The notes under the pieces: model-generated
The model's database searches: none
Told to the model about the DNA's origin: nothing
What the model saw: the letters and a program-made list of their open reading frames with translations, nothing else
Translations under genes and position numbers: made by a program
From: Clostridiales bacterium
Lineage (GTDB): Bacteria; Bacillota; Clostridia; Christensenellales; CAG-138
Direction: 5' to 3'
Length of the DNA: 64,000 nt
NCBI GenBank assembly: GCA_004557245.1
Contig: SFEL01000018.1
Location: forward strand, 10,216 to 74,215
Part shown: piece after piece, positions 16,940 through 25,082 of the stretch
How the letters are laid out: every line of letters starts with the position of its first letter
Numbering within the stretch: position 1 is the stretch's first letter

Positions 16940-18127
16940 ATGAAATCCGCACTTAAACATTACGGCGAGATGCTGGAGAGCATCAGGGAATCCGGCACCT
17001 ATAAGAACGAACGCATAATCACTACCCCCCAGAAGGCGCGCATAGACACCACCGAGGCGAAGAACGTGCTCAATATGTGCGCGAACAACTACCTTGGCCT
17101 TTCCGACAGCAAGGAGCTGATAGAGGCCGCAAAGGCCAGCTATGACAAATGGGGCTTCGGCCTCTCCTCCGTGCGCTTCATCTGCGGCACCCAGGGGCTG
17201 CACAAGGAGCTGGAGCATAAGATAGCCAACTTTGTAAAGATGGACGACTGCATACTGTACTCCTCCTGCTTCGATGCAAACGGAGGCCTGTTCGAGACCC
17301 TGCTGGGCCCCGAGGACGCCGTGATATCCGACGAGCTGAACCACGCCTCCATAATAGACGGCGTGCGCCTCTGCAAGGCCAAGAGGTATCGCTATAAGAA
17401 CAACAACATGGAAGACCTTCGCGCCCAGCTTCAGGACGCAAAGGATTCCGGCTGCAAGATAAAGCTCATCGCCACCGACGGCGTGTTCTCCATGGACGGC
17501 TACATAGCCAACCTTAAGGGCATATGCGACCTGGCCGACGAGTTTGACGCGCTGGTAATGGTGGACGACAGCCACGCAGTAGGCTTCATGGGCGAGCACG
17601 GCCGCGGCACCGCCGAGTATTGCGGAGTAGAAGGCAGGGTGGACATCATCACCGGTACTCTGGGCAAGGCTCTGGGCGGGGCTTCCGGCGGCTACACCGC
17701 CGCAAGGCAGGAGATAGTTGACCTGCTCCGTCAGCGCAGCCGTCCATACCTCTTTTCAAATACCGTTGCCCCCGCTATCTGCGCCGCGGCCTGCAAGACC
17801 ATCGACATGCTGACCGAGAGCACCGCCCTCCGGGACAAGGTACACGAAAATGCCCGCTACTTCCGCGCCGAGATGGAAAAGTGCGGCTTCGACCTGCTGC
17901 CCGGCGAGCATCCCATAGTGCCCGTAATGCTCTATGACCCCAAGGTTGCCAACGAGTTTGCCGCCCGAATGCTCAAGAAGGGCGTATACGTGGTAGGCTT
18001 CTGCTATCCCGTGGTGCCCAAGGGCAGGGACCGCATACGTACCCAGATCTCCGCCGGCCATACCAAGGAGGATCTGGACTTCGCGGTCAAGTGCTTCAGG
18101 GAAGTCAAGGAAGAGATGGGATTATAA
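16940..18127 (+). CDS. kbl: Glycine C-acetyltransferase (2-amino-3-ketobutyrate CoA ligase)
   Basis: This PLP enzyme cleaves 2-amino-3-ketobutyrate with CoA to glycine and acetyl-CoA. The 395-residue protein has the alpha-oxoamine synthase signature: NNYLGLSDSKELIEAA near the N-terminus, DDSHAVGFMG for cofactor binding, and the PLP lysine in TGTLGKALGGASGGY. It follows tdh in one operon and precedes a strong terminator. The two enzymes are usually expressed together because the intermediate decarboxylates readily. Confidence 0.96.
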   Translation: MKSALKHYGEMLESIRESGTYKNERIITTPQKARIDTTEAKNVLNMCANNYLGLSDSKELIEAAKASYDKWGFGLSSVRFICGTQGLHKELEHKIANFVKMDDCILYSSCFDANGGLFETLLGPEDAVISDELNHASIIDGVRLCKAKRYRYKNNNMEDLRAQLQDAKDSGCKIKLIATDGVFSMDGYIANLKGICDLADEFDALVMVDDSHAVGFMGEHGRGTAEYCGVEGRVDIITGTLGKALGGASGGYTAARQEIVDLLRQRSRPYLFSNTVAPAICAAACKTIDMLTESTALRDKVHENARYFRAEMEKCGFDLLPGEHPIVPVMLYDPKVANEFAARMLKKGVYVVGFCYPVVPKGRDRIRTQISAGHTKEDLDFAVKCFREVKEEMGL

Positions 18128-18137
18128 AAGCAAAAAC

Positions 18138-18169
18138 TCAAAAAGCGGCTTTACGCCGCTTTTTTTGAG
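18138..18169. terminator. Bidirectional terminator between kbl and mtnA
   Basis: The stem arms CTCAAAAAGCGGC and GCCGCTTTTTTTGAG close a short loop in the convergent gap. A-run and T-run flanks make it usable on both strands. Its GCGGC core resembles hairpin 1 of the mosaic element. Confidence 0.9.
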
Positions 18170-18181
18170 TATTTAAGGGCC

Positions 18182-19264
18182 TTATAGGGGCTGATCCTCA
18201 AACAGCTTCTTTAAGCTCTCGGAATAGGGCGGGCGGCATATGCCCTTTTCCGTGATAATGGCGGAAATAAGCGAATTGTCCGTCACGTCGAAGGCAGGGT
18301 TGTAGCACTTGACATCGGGAAGCGCCACGGGCTCCGAGTAGAATCTGCTCCGGATCTCTTCCCCGTCCCGGAGCTCGATATTTATGTCCTCCCCTGTGGT
18401 GCAGCTCATATCTATGGTGGAGGTAGGGCCCAGCACGTAGAAGGGTATGCCGTAGTGCTTTGCAAGTATGGCTACGCCGCTGGTGCCTATTTTGTTTGCC
18501 GTGTCGCCGTTGGCGGCTACCCTGTCGCAGCCCACCATGCAGCACTGCACCCAGCCGTTTTTCATGACTATTGACGCCATGCTGTCGCATATAAGGGTGA
18601 CGTCCACGCCGGCGTTGTACAGCTCAAAGCTCGTAAGCCGGGCGCCCTGCAGGAGGGGCCTGGTCTCGTCCGCGAATACCCTTATATCCATGCCCCGCTC
18701 CTTTGCAAGGAACAGCGGCCCCTGCCCCGTGCCGTAGCGGGAGGTGGCCAGCGGCCCGGCGTTGCAGTGGGTCAGCACCCCATCCCCATCGTGAAGGAGG
18801 GAAAGGCCGTATTCGGATATTTTGCGGCACATCTCCATATCCTCGCTGTGTATGGCAAGGCACTCCCGCTTCAGCGCCGAAAGCACCGCCTCCACAGGCA
18901 TATCCCGGTGATCCTCAGCGGCGTCCAGCATGCGGTTCAGCGCCCAGCTGAGGTTTACCGCCGTAGGGCGGGAGCCGTTGAGATAGCGGCAGTCCTCCAC
19001 CCAGTGGTCGTAGAAATCGTCGAAGGAATCGCGGGGGGCCTGAAGTGCCAGACAGTAGGCGCAGTAGGCCGCGCATATGCCTATTGCCGGAGCGCCGCGC
19101 ACGCGGAGCATGGCTATCGCCTCGAACATCTCCTCTCTTGTGGTAAGCGCTATGTATTCCAGCCTGTTGGGCAGCAGCGTCTGATCGATTATCACCACCG
19201 AGCGCCCGTCGTCGGAAAGCTTTACGTTATCTGTATGAGTGACTTCTTCCAGAGGGGATTTCAT
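18182..19264 (-). CDS. mtnA: S-methyl-5-thioribose-1-phosphate isomerase
   Basis: MtnA converts methylthioribose-1-phosphate to methylthioribulose-1-phosphate in methionine salvage. The ATG at 19264 is chosen because AAGGAG lies nine bases before it, giving 360 residues, typical of the family. Motifs seen are RVRGAPAIGICAAY, the catalytic-Cys segment THCNAGPLATSRYGT, and the catalytic-Asp segment GCDRVAANGDTANKIGT. No other methionine-salvage genes are visible here, so the pathway must be completed elsewhere or the enzyme serves a shunt. The related ribose-1,5-bisphosphate isomerases are less likely given the motif match. Confidence 0.92.
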   Translation of the reverse strand: MKSPLEEVTHTDNVKLSDDGRSVVIIDQTLLPNRLEYIALTTREEMFEAIAMLRVRGAPAIGICAAYCAYCLALQAPRDSFDDFYDHWVEDCRYLNGSRPTAVNLSWALNRMLDAAEDHRDMPVEAVLSALKRECLAIHSEDMEMCRKISEYGLSLLHDGDGVLTHCNAGPLATSRYGTGQGPLFLAKERGMDIRVFADETRPLLQGARLTSFELYNAGVDVTLICDSMASIVMKNGWVQCCMVGCDRVAANGDTANKIGTSGVAILAKHYGIPFYVLGPTSTIDMSCTTGEDINIELRDGEEIRSRFYSEPVALPDVKCYNPAFDVTDNSLISAIITEKGICRPPYSESLKKLFEDQPL

Positions 19265-19365
19265 GGGGAGCGGCTCCTTTTGTGTATTTGCACAATAATA
19301 ATACCAACATCGGAGCTTATCTTCAAGAAACATTGTCAACAGGCTGTGAAGTTGGGCAAAACAGC

Positions 19366-19395
19366 TTGAATAATTGGCGGGCGCTGTTTTATAAT
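19366..19395 (+). promoter_or_regulatory. Promoter of the CobW-type GTPase pair
   Basis: TTGAAT (19366-19371) and TATAAT (19390-19395) are 18 bases apart, about 65 bases before the first GTPase gene. No Zur-like or cobalamin-box sequence was recognised by eye. Confidence 0.5.
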
Positions 19396-19459
19396 ACAAA
19401 GTTGTGAAGGCTTTGCCTTTTCAATAAGAAAAAACTATGGGAAAGAGATGTAAAAGCAA

Positions 19460-20614
19460 ATGACCAAGGTCGATATTTTCTCGGGTTTCCTGGGCGCTGG
19501 CAAGACCACCCTTATAAAGAAGCTCATAGCCGAGGCCTACAGCGGCGAAAAGCTTGTGCTGATAGAGAACGAATTCGGCGAGATAGGCATAGACGGCGGC
19601 TTCATGCAGGACGCCGGGATAGAAGTTACCGAGATGAACTCCGGCTGCATCTGCTGCAGCCTGGTAGGCGACTTCGGCAAGGCACTCAGGAAGGTTGTGG
19701 ACGAGTACGCCCCCGACCGCATACTTATAGAGCCCTCCGGCGTGGGCAAGCTCAGCGACGTTATACGGGCGGTGCAGAACGTAGGCTCTGACGCCCTGCA
19801 GCTCAACAGCTTCACGGCCGTTGTGGATGCAAACAAGTGCAAGATGTACATGAAGAACTTCGGGGAGTTCTTCAACGACCAGGTAGAGCACGCCAACGCA
19901 ATTATACTCAGCCGCACCGGCGAGATAAGCCCGGATAAGCTGAATACCGATATAGCCCTTCTCCGGGAGCACAACCCGAATGCCTCCCTCATAGTCACCC
20001 CCTGGAGCGAGCTGACAGGCGCCCAGATACTGGAGGCCATGGAAAAGCGCAACACCCTTGAGGCAGAGCTTGAGCTTCTCAAGGAGGAGAGCCGGCATGA
20101 GCATCATCACCACGACCATGACGACGATGACCACGAGTGCTGCGGACATCACCATCACGACGATGACGACGATGATCACGAGTGCTGCGGACATCACCAT
20201 CACGACGATGACGATGAGCACGAGTGCTGCGGCCACCACCACGGCCATGACCAAGATGAACACCAGCATCACCACCATCACCACGACGGCGGGGAGTGCG
20301 ACGATCCCGAATGCGAGTGCCATCACCACCATCACCATGCCGATGAGGTGTTTACCAGCTGGGGAGTGGAGACTCCCAAGGCCTTTACCATGGACGAACT
20401 CAAGGCAGACCTTGCGGCGCTGGACGATGCGGAGAAGTACGGCGCCGTGCTGCGCGCCAAGGGCATAGTAAAGGGCGAGGGCTGCTGGATACACTTCGAC
20501 TACGTGCCCGGCGAGAGCAATATACGCACAGGCTCCGCTTCCGTTATGGGCCGCCTCTGCGTCATAGGCTCCAAGCTCAACGAGCATGAGCTTTCCGAGC
20601 TGTTCGGCGTCTGA
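19460..20614 (+). CDS. CobW/COG0523 GTPase with a His/Asp/Cys-rich repeat tract
   Basis: This 384-residue G3E-family GTPase probably handles Zn, Co or Ni. It has Walker A GFLGAGKT (residues 9-16) and the family metal site GCICC (62-66). Residues about 213-297 form an insert rich in His, Asp and Cys, including three consecutive units starting HECCGHHHH, that could bind several metal ions. A C-terminal CobW domain follows (EGCWIHFDYVPGE). The expected guanine-specificity motif NKxD/SKxD reads SRTGE, so the Asp is replaced. The second GTPase starts 21 bases after it. The substrate metal and client protein are unknown. Confidence 0.88.
   Translation: MTKVDIFSGFLGAGKTTLIKKLIAEAYSGEKLVLIENEFGEIGIDGGFMQDAGIEVTEMNSGCICCSLVGDFGKALRKVVDEYAPDRILIEPSGVGKLSDVIRAVQNVGSDALQLNSFTAVVDANKCKMYMKNFGEFFNDQVEHANAIILSRTGEISPDKLNTDIALLREHNPNASLIVTPWSELTGAQILEAMEKRNTLEAELELLKEESRHEHHHHDHDDDDHECCGHHHHDDDDDDHECCGHHHHDDDDEHECCGHHHGHDQDEHQHHHHHHDGGECDDPECECHHHHHHADEVFTSWGVETPKAFTMDELKADLAALDDAEKYGAVLRAKGIVKGEGCWIHFDYVPGESNIRTGSASVMGRLCVIGSKLNEHELSELFGV
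20113..20260 (+). repeat. In-frame tandem repeats coding metal-binding units
   Basis: Units of 42-45 bases repeat about three times, each coding HECCGHHHH followed by four to six acidic residues. Length differs between units by whole codons (extra Asp), as expected from in-frame slippage. The flanking sequence degenerates into CAC/CAT/GAC codon runs. Confidence 0.85.
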
Positions 20615-20635
20615 TGAAGGGAACGTAAGCGCTTT

Positions 20636-21586
20636 ATGAAGGAGATCCCAGTATACATGTTCACCGGCTTCCTGGAGGGGGGCAAGACCCGCTTTATGCA
20701 GGAGACGCTGGAGGACGAAAGGTTCAATTCCGGCGAAAAGACGCTGCTTTTGCAGTGCGAGGAGGGCATTGAGGAGCTGGACCCCTCAAGGTTCCCTGGC
20801 GGCGGAAAGAACATACTGATAAAGGAGATAGATTCCCCGGAGCAGATAAACGCCGATTACCTGAACGAGCTGGCGAAAAAAGCAAAGGCCGAGCGGGTGC
20901 TCATAGAGTACAACGGCATGTGGAACCTGAACGACCTTGCTCAGGCCATGCCCGACAACTGGATAGTTTATCAGGAATTCATGTTTGCGGACGCCCGGTG
21001 CTTCCTCAGCTACAACGCCAACATGAGGAGCCTTATGGTGGACAAGCTGATGACAGCCGAGCTCATAGTGCTCAACCGCGCCACGCCGGACCTTGACAAG
21101 ATGGAGATACACAAGGTAATCCGCGGCGTGTCCCGCCGTGTGAACATCGCCTACGAGTACCCTGACGGGAGGGTAGAGTACGACGAGATAGAAGACCCCC
21201 TGCCCTTCGACGTGAACGCCGACCCCATAGTCATAGAGGACAGCGACTACGCCCTGTGGTACAGGGACATGTCCGAGGAGATGGAGAAGTATTCGGGCAA
21301 GACGGTGCGCTTCAAGGCCCTCATAGCCAAAAACGCCAGGATGCCCGACAACATGTTCGTGGCGGGCCGTCACGTCATGACCTGCTGCGTGCAGGACATA
21401 CAGTACAGCGGCCTCGTATGCAAGTGGCTGGAAGCAAACAAGCTGAAGAACCGCACCTGGGGCACGGTGACTGCAAAGATAGAGCTGCGCTTCAGCAAGT
21501 TTTACGGGCGCAAGGGCCCGGTACTAAACATAATCTCCGTGGAGCCCGCCGAAAAGCCCGAGCAGGAGGTCGCCACGTTTTATTAA
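20636..21586 (+). CDS. CobW-like GTPase fused to a DUF1980/YcgQ-like C-terminal domain
   Basis: This 316-residue protein begins with a CobW-type P-loop, GFLEGGKT (11-18), but lacks the CxCC metal motif of the upstream protein. Its guanine-recognition motif reads NRAT instead of NKxD. The C-terminal 120 residues carry a MFVAGRHVMTCCVQDIQYSG block resembling the soluble end of the YcgQ/TIGR03943 (DUF1980) proteins, which are normally partnered with a YcgR-type permease. It follows the His-rich GTPase by 21 bases, so the two likely act together. No permease gene is adjacent. Domain assignment of the C-terminus rests on motif resemblance only. Confidence 0.72.
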   Translation: MKEIPVYMFTGFLEGGKTRFMQETLEDERFNSGEKTLLLQCEEGIEELDPSRFPGGGKNILIKEIDSPEQINADYLNELAKKAKAERVLIEYNGMWNLNDLAQAMPDNWIVYQEFMFADARCFLSYNANMRSLMVDKLMTAELIVLNRATPDLDKMEIHKVIRGVSRRVNIAYEYPDGRVEYDEIEDPLPFDVNADPIVIEDSDYALWYRDMSEEMEKYSGKTVRFKALIAKNARMPDNMFVAGRHVMTCCVQDIQYSGLVCKWLEANKLKNRTWGTVTAKIELRFSKFYGRKGPVLNIISVEPAEKPEQEVATFY

Positions 21587-21590
21587 GACT

Positions 21591-21757
21591 TTCGAAAAAG
21601 CGGCTGAACGCCGCTTTTTCGAGTTTTTTCATCCGGTGCTTGCGCCTATGGCGCGGCCAGCACCGAATGCAAAGTACGAAAACCTCTGGGTTTTCATCCG
21701 TTCTGACGCACATGTCGTCAGAGCCGGATTAAACATAAGGGGCTGCGGCCCCTTATG
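21591..21757 (+). repeat. Mosaic five-hairpin element, copy C (alternative second hairpin)
   Basis: Copy C lies in the convergent gap after the second GTPase. Hairpin 1 is CGAAAAAGCGGC/GCCGCTTTTTCG. Hairpin 2 is not the GGGTTTTGCC type but a different sequence (CGGTGCT/AGCACCG with inner GCGCC/GGCGC). Hairpins 3 to 5 and the GCAAAGTACG linker are nearly identical to copy B. The same alternative hairpin appears in copy D1. Confidence 0.85.
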
Positions 21758-21777
21758 TGGGATATTTATTATTTTAT

Positions 21778-22302
21778 TTATTGCCTATATTTTTCCAGCC
21801 TTTTCCCTGCCCACAGGGCCAGCGCCAGCTTGGCGAGGTCAGGCACTATGAAGGGGAATACGCACATGGAGAGGGCGCTCAGCGTGCTTATGGGGCCCTT
21901 CATGTCGCCGTAAACCTTTACGAACCAGAGGGTGCCGAAGGCGTAGCACACCGCCAGACCCAGAAGCAGCGCCAGCGCCTTTAGCCAAAGGCCTGCGCCC
22001 TTGCCGCAGAGCAGGCCGAATATGAGGCACATGAGCAGAAAGCCAACTATGTAGCCGCCGGTAGGACCCATAAGCGCTCCCATGCCGCCATTGAAGCCGG
22101 AAAACACTGGCACTCCCAGAGCTCCCAGCAGTATGTACAGCCCTATGGCTATAGTCCCGTCCTTGGCGCCCAGCAGCAAAAGCGTCAGGAAAACGCCGAA
22201 GGTCTGCATGGTGAAGGGGGGCTGAGTGGGTACCGACAGCCATGCGCAGGGGGCGAGAAGGGCCGCGCAGAGGGCGATGCGTGTCATGCGTTTTGTAGTC
22301 AT
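21778..22302 (-). CDS. bioY: BioY biotin transporter substrate-binding protein
   Basis: BioY is the membrane S-component of an energy-coupling-factor biotin importer. The 174-residue protein has about six hydrophobic segments and the family pattern VPTQPPFTMQTFGVFLT near residue 25. It also has GALMGPTGGYIVGFLL in the middle. It begins ten bases after aroK and is probably cotranscribed with the aro genes, an uncommon grouping. The EcfA and EcfT energising subunits are not in the window, as usual for group II ECF transporters. Confidence 0.92.
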   Translation of the reverse strand: MTTKRMTRIALCAALLAPCAWLSVPTQPPFTMQTFGVFLTLLLLGAKDGTIAIGLYILLGALGVPVFSGFNGGMGALMGPTGGYIVGFLLMCLIFGLLCGKGAGLWLKALALLLGLAVCYAFGTLWFVKVYGDMKGPISTLSALSMCVFPFIVPDLAKLALALWAGKRLEKYRQ

Positions 22303-22312
22303 ACGGTAAGTG

Positions 22313-22792
22313 TTATCTCCTCAGTTTTAAAGAAATAAGCCGGGCAAGATCCTCCGCGCTGCCGGAAAACAGTTCCCCGGCGTCCTCATAGAGCTGCCGC
22401 CGCTGTGCGAATATCTCCCGGAGCCTGCCCGCTCCGCCAGAAAGGAGCGGCCTGTCTGCGGCGTCTATATCCGCCACGGTTTCTTCGATATCGCGGAATA
22501 TCCAGATTATATCACCGGTGCGGCGCATGAATTGTATATTCTCACCTTGGCACACTATGCCGCCCCCCGTGGAGACTATGCCGCAGGGCTGGTTTCCCAA
22601 GGAAAACAGGGCTTTTTGCTCCATCTTTCTAAAATGCGCCTCGCCGTATTCCTTAAAAATTTCGGGTATCGTCATACCGGAGCAGCGCTGAATGATTTCA
22701 TCGGTATCGTAAAAGGGCAGCTTCAGCGCCTCCGCCGCGGCGCGGCCCTTGGTGGTCTTGCCGCAGCCCATCATGCCAATGAGGTATATCAT
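22313..22792 (-). CDS. aroK: Shikimate kinase
   Basis: Shikimate kinase phosphorylates shikimate with ATP in the chorismate pathway. The start is the ATG overlapping the aroC stop (ATGA), giving 159 residues. The Walker A loop is GMMGCGKTT near the N-terminus. Substrate-binding residues appear in YDTDEII, FRKMEQKAL and STGGGIV. The lid region around RPLLSG is present. It is the fourth gene of the overlapping aro operon, and bioY follows after ten bases. Confidence 0.93.
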   Translation of the reverse strand: MIYLIGMMGCGKTTKGRAAAEALKLPFYDTDEIIQRCSGMTIPEIFKEYGEAHFRKMEQKALFSLGNQPCGIVSTGGGIVCQGENIQFMRRTGDIIWIFRDIEETVADIDAADRPLLSGGAGRLREIFAQRRQLYEDAGELFSGSAEDLARLISLKLRR

Positions 22793-23853
22793 AGCCCCTC
22801 CATGCAGTTCAGTATTCCCAAGCACAGCGCCGCCTCCGCCGCAGCCAGGCCCCGGAGGGCTATGCAGCTGTCATGCCTGCCCCCCACAGTTATCCGGGCG
22901 TTTTGCAGCTCCCGCAGGTTTACCGTGTGCTGGGGCTGGGCTATGGAAGGGGTAGGCCGGAAAGCCACCCTGAGCAGCACGGGCGCGCCGTTGGCCATGC
23001 CGCCGTTTATGCCGCCGGAATTATTGCTCTCGAAGGCTATTTTGCCGTCTTTTATCCTTATGCCGTCGTTGGCGACGCTGCCATGCATATCCGCCATGCG
23101 GAAGCCCGCGCCGAATTCGACGCCCTTCACCCCGGGAACGGCGTACATTATTGAAGCTATTGAGCTTTCCAGCCCCTCCCATAGGGGGCCGCCGGTCCCT
23201 ACGGGCAATCCCAGCGCGCAAAGCTCCACGCTGCCGCCCACGGAATCGCCCCGCTCCGCCGTCTCGCCTATCCTGTCCTCCATGGCCCTGCGGGCGCTTC
23301 CGTCCAGCACGGGAAAGTCGGATCTTCTCAGCCTGTCCAGCGTATGTCTGTCCACCTGCAGCGGGTCGAAGGGAGAGTCCAAAGCTCCGCCGATATCGTA
23401 ATAATGCCCGCCTACGGTCATACCCCTTTGCATCAGCAGCTGCCGGGCCACGGCCCCTGCGAATACCAGAGGCAGCGTCATGCGGCCGGAGAATATCCCG
23501 CCGCCGGAGGGTATGCCGCCGTATTTTATGTACGCCGGGTAGTCGCAGTGGGAGGGACGGGGCAGTGAGGATATGTCAGCGTAATCCTTCGGAATAAAGT
23601 CCGAATTTTCGAATTCCACACGAAGCGTATCCCCCGTGGTCACGCCGCCGCACACGCCGGAAACGTATATTGGAACGTCGGCCTCCGTTCGGGAGGTAAC
23701 GCCTTTTTTGCTTCCGCCCCTGCGCCTTTCAATATCCCGGGAAATGATTTCACCGTCCAGCCTCAACCCCTTTGGCAGCTCCATGGTAAGGCCCATCCGC
23801 TTTTCGTGTGAGCCGCCGTAGATATCAAGCTTTATGCTCCCCCATGGCCTCAT
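22789..23853 (-). CDS. aroC: Chorismate synthase (divergent clostridial type)
   Basis: Chorismate synthase eliminates phosphate from EPSP with reduced FMN as cofactor. The 354-residue chain matches the family overall but departs at hallmark sites. The usual GESHG block reads GGSHE, RPGHAD reads RPSHCD, and the ARET region reads SGRMTLPLVFAGAVA. Its place between aroA and aroK, with 4-base overlaps on both sides, leaves little doubt about function. The frame is intact, so it is a sequence variant and not a pseudogene. A similar SGRxTxP variant is, as I recall, found in other Clostridia. Confidence 0.9.
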   Translation of the reverse strand: MRPWGSIKLDIYGGSHEKRMGLTMELPKGLRLDGEIISRDIERRRGGSKKGVTSRTEADVPIYVSGVCGGVTTGDTLRVEFENSDFIPKDYADISSLPRPSHCDYPAYIKYGGIPSGGGIFSGRMTLPLVFAGAVARQLLMQRGMTVGGHYYDIGGALDSPFDPLQVDRHTLDRLRRSDFPVLDGSARRAMEDRIGETAERGDSVGGSVELCALGLPVGTGGPLWEGLESSIASIMYAVPGVKGVEFGAGFRMADMHGSVANDGIRIKDGKIAFESNNSGGINGGMANGAPVLLRVAFRPTPSIAQPQHTVNLRELQNARITVGGRHDSCIALRGLAAAEAALCLGILNCMEGL

Positions 23854-25082
23854 GATATGCTGCCTCCCAGCCGTCTGTATTCATCAAAGAACCCCGGCGC
23901 GGATTTGCTGACGCACTCCGCCCCATTAAGCTCTATCCCGCCGCAAAGGCCCGCCGCCATTATCAAAAGCATTGCTATGCGGTGGTCGTTATGGCAGAGG
24001 CAGGCTGCGCCGTGCAGCTTCCCGCCGCCCCTTATGGTGAATCCGTCGGGCGCCTCATCTATATCCGCCCCCAGCCTTTTAAGCTCGGTTGCGATGGCGC
24101 TTATCCTGTCGCACTCCTTGAAGCGCAGCCGCCCGCCGTTTTTGACCACGGTGCTGCCCTCTGCCGCCAGAGCCGCCAGCGCTATGGCGGGGGCAAGATC
24201 CGGAGTGTGGGATACGTCTACGTCTATGCCGCGAAGCCGGCCGGGGGACACCGTGACGCTGCCGCCGCCTGTATCCACCCTTGCCCCCATGCGGTCCAGT
24301 ATGCTGAGCATTGCCCTGTCTCCCTGTATGGAACCGGGGTCCAGGCCCGTCACGGTTACGGGGCCGTATACCGCGCCCGCCGCTAAAAACAGTGATGCGT
24401 GGGTATAGTCCCCCTCTACGGTCACGTCCGCGGCCTTGAGCCGCCGGGGCTTTACCAGTATGGTGTCCCGGCCCTTCCATTGGCTCTCGCCGCCGAATAA
24501 GGCCAGCGAAGCCCGGGTCAATTCGACGTAGCTTTTGCTCTGTAGGGGAGTGGTGAGCCGTATGAGGCTTTCCCCCTCCAGCAGCGACAGCGCCAGCAGC
24601 AGCCCGCTTATATATTGGGAAGAAACGTCTCCCCGTATGGGAAACTCCCCGGGGCCGAAGCTGCCGGATATGCTGAGCTTCTCCGCCGCTACACCCTTAC
24701 TCTTGAGAAGCTCTGTTACGGGCTCCATTGGCCGGGCGGCCAGCGACGGGGACAGCATAAACTCCGCCCTCCCCCCAATGAGGGGAGCAACGGGGTAAAG
24801 CAGCCTGTATGTGGCGCCGGAATCCCGGCAGTCAAGGCGGAGGACGTCCGGCTTTGCATTTATGCCTGTTATTTCAAGGGTGTCGTCCCGGAATACGGCT
24901 GCGGCCCCGAGGGCGCGTATGCAGTCGAGGGTAGCGGTCAGGTCGTCCGGCAGCTCCCCCGGCAGACCCCGTATGACGCTTCTGCCTTGGGCCAGGGCGG
25001 CGCATATCATGTGTCTGTGGGCGGCGCTCTTTGAGGGTATGGCTGTCACGGAGCCATAGGGCCGCCCGGAAAACCGCGTCAT
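23850..25082 (-). CDS. aroA: 3-phosphoshikimate 1-carboxyvinyltransferase (EPSP synthase)
   Basis: EPSP synthase joins PEP to shikimate-3-phosphate. The ATG at 25082 is used because it overlaps the aroB stop (ATGA), giving 410 residues. An in-frame upstream extension is rejected. Recognisable segments are PSKSAAHRHMICAALA (substrate-binding Lys and Ser), CRDSGATYRLLYPV, SSQYISGLLLAL and HNDHRIAMLL. The C-terminal KSAPGFFDEY is also typical. It overlaps aroC by four bases. The fold is shared with MurA, but the motifs and operon settle the assignment. Confidence 0.94.
   Translation of the reverse strand: MTRFSGRPYGSVTAIPSKSAAHRHMICAALAQGRSVIRGLPGELPDDLTATLDCIRALGAAAVFRDDTLEITGINAKPDVLRLDCRDSGATYRLLYPVAPLIGGRAEFMLSPSLAARPMEPVTELLKSKGVAAEKLSISGSFGPGEFPIRGDVSSQYISGLLLALSLLEGESLIRLTTPLQSKSYVELTRASLALFGGESQWKGRDTILVKPRRLKAADVTVEGDYTHASLFLAAGAVYGPVTVTGLDPGSIQGDRAMLSILDRMGARVDTGGGSVTVSPGRLRGIDVDVSHTPDLAPAIALAALAAEGSTVVKNGGRLRFKECDRISAIATELKRLGADIDEAPDGFTIRGGGKLHGAACLCHNDHRIAMLLIMAAGLCGGIELNGAECVSKSAPGFFDEYRRLGGSIS

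Noticed and set aside
20095..20340. Short direct repeats that could be taken for a CRISPR array
   Set aside because: They are in-frame codon repeats for His, Asp and Cys within a GTPase gene, without unique spacers of constant length and with no cas genes nearby.
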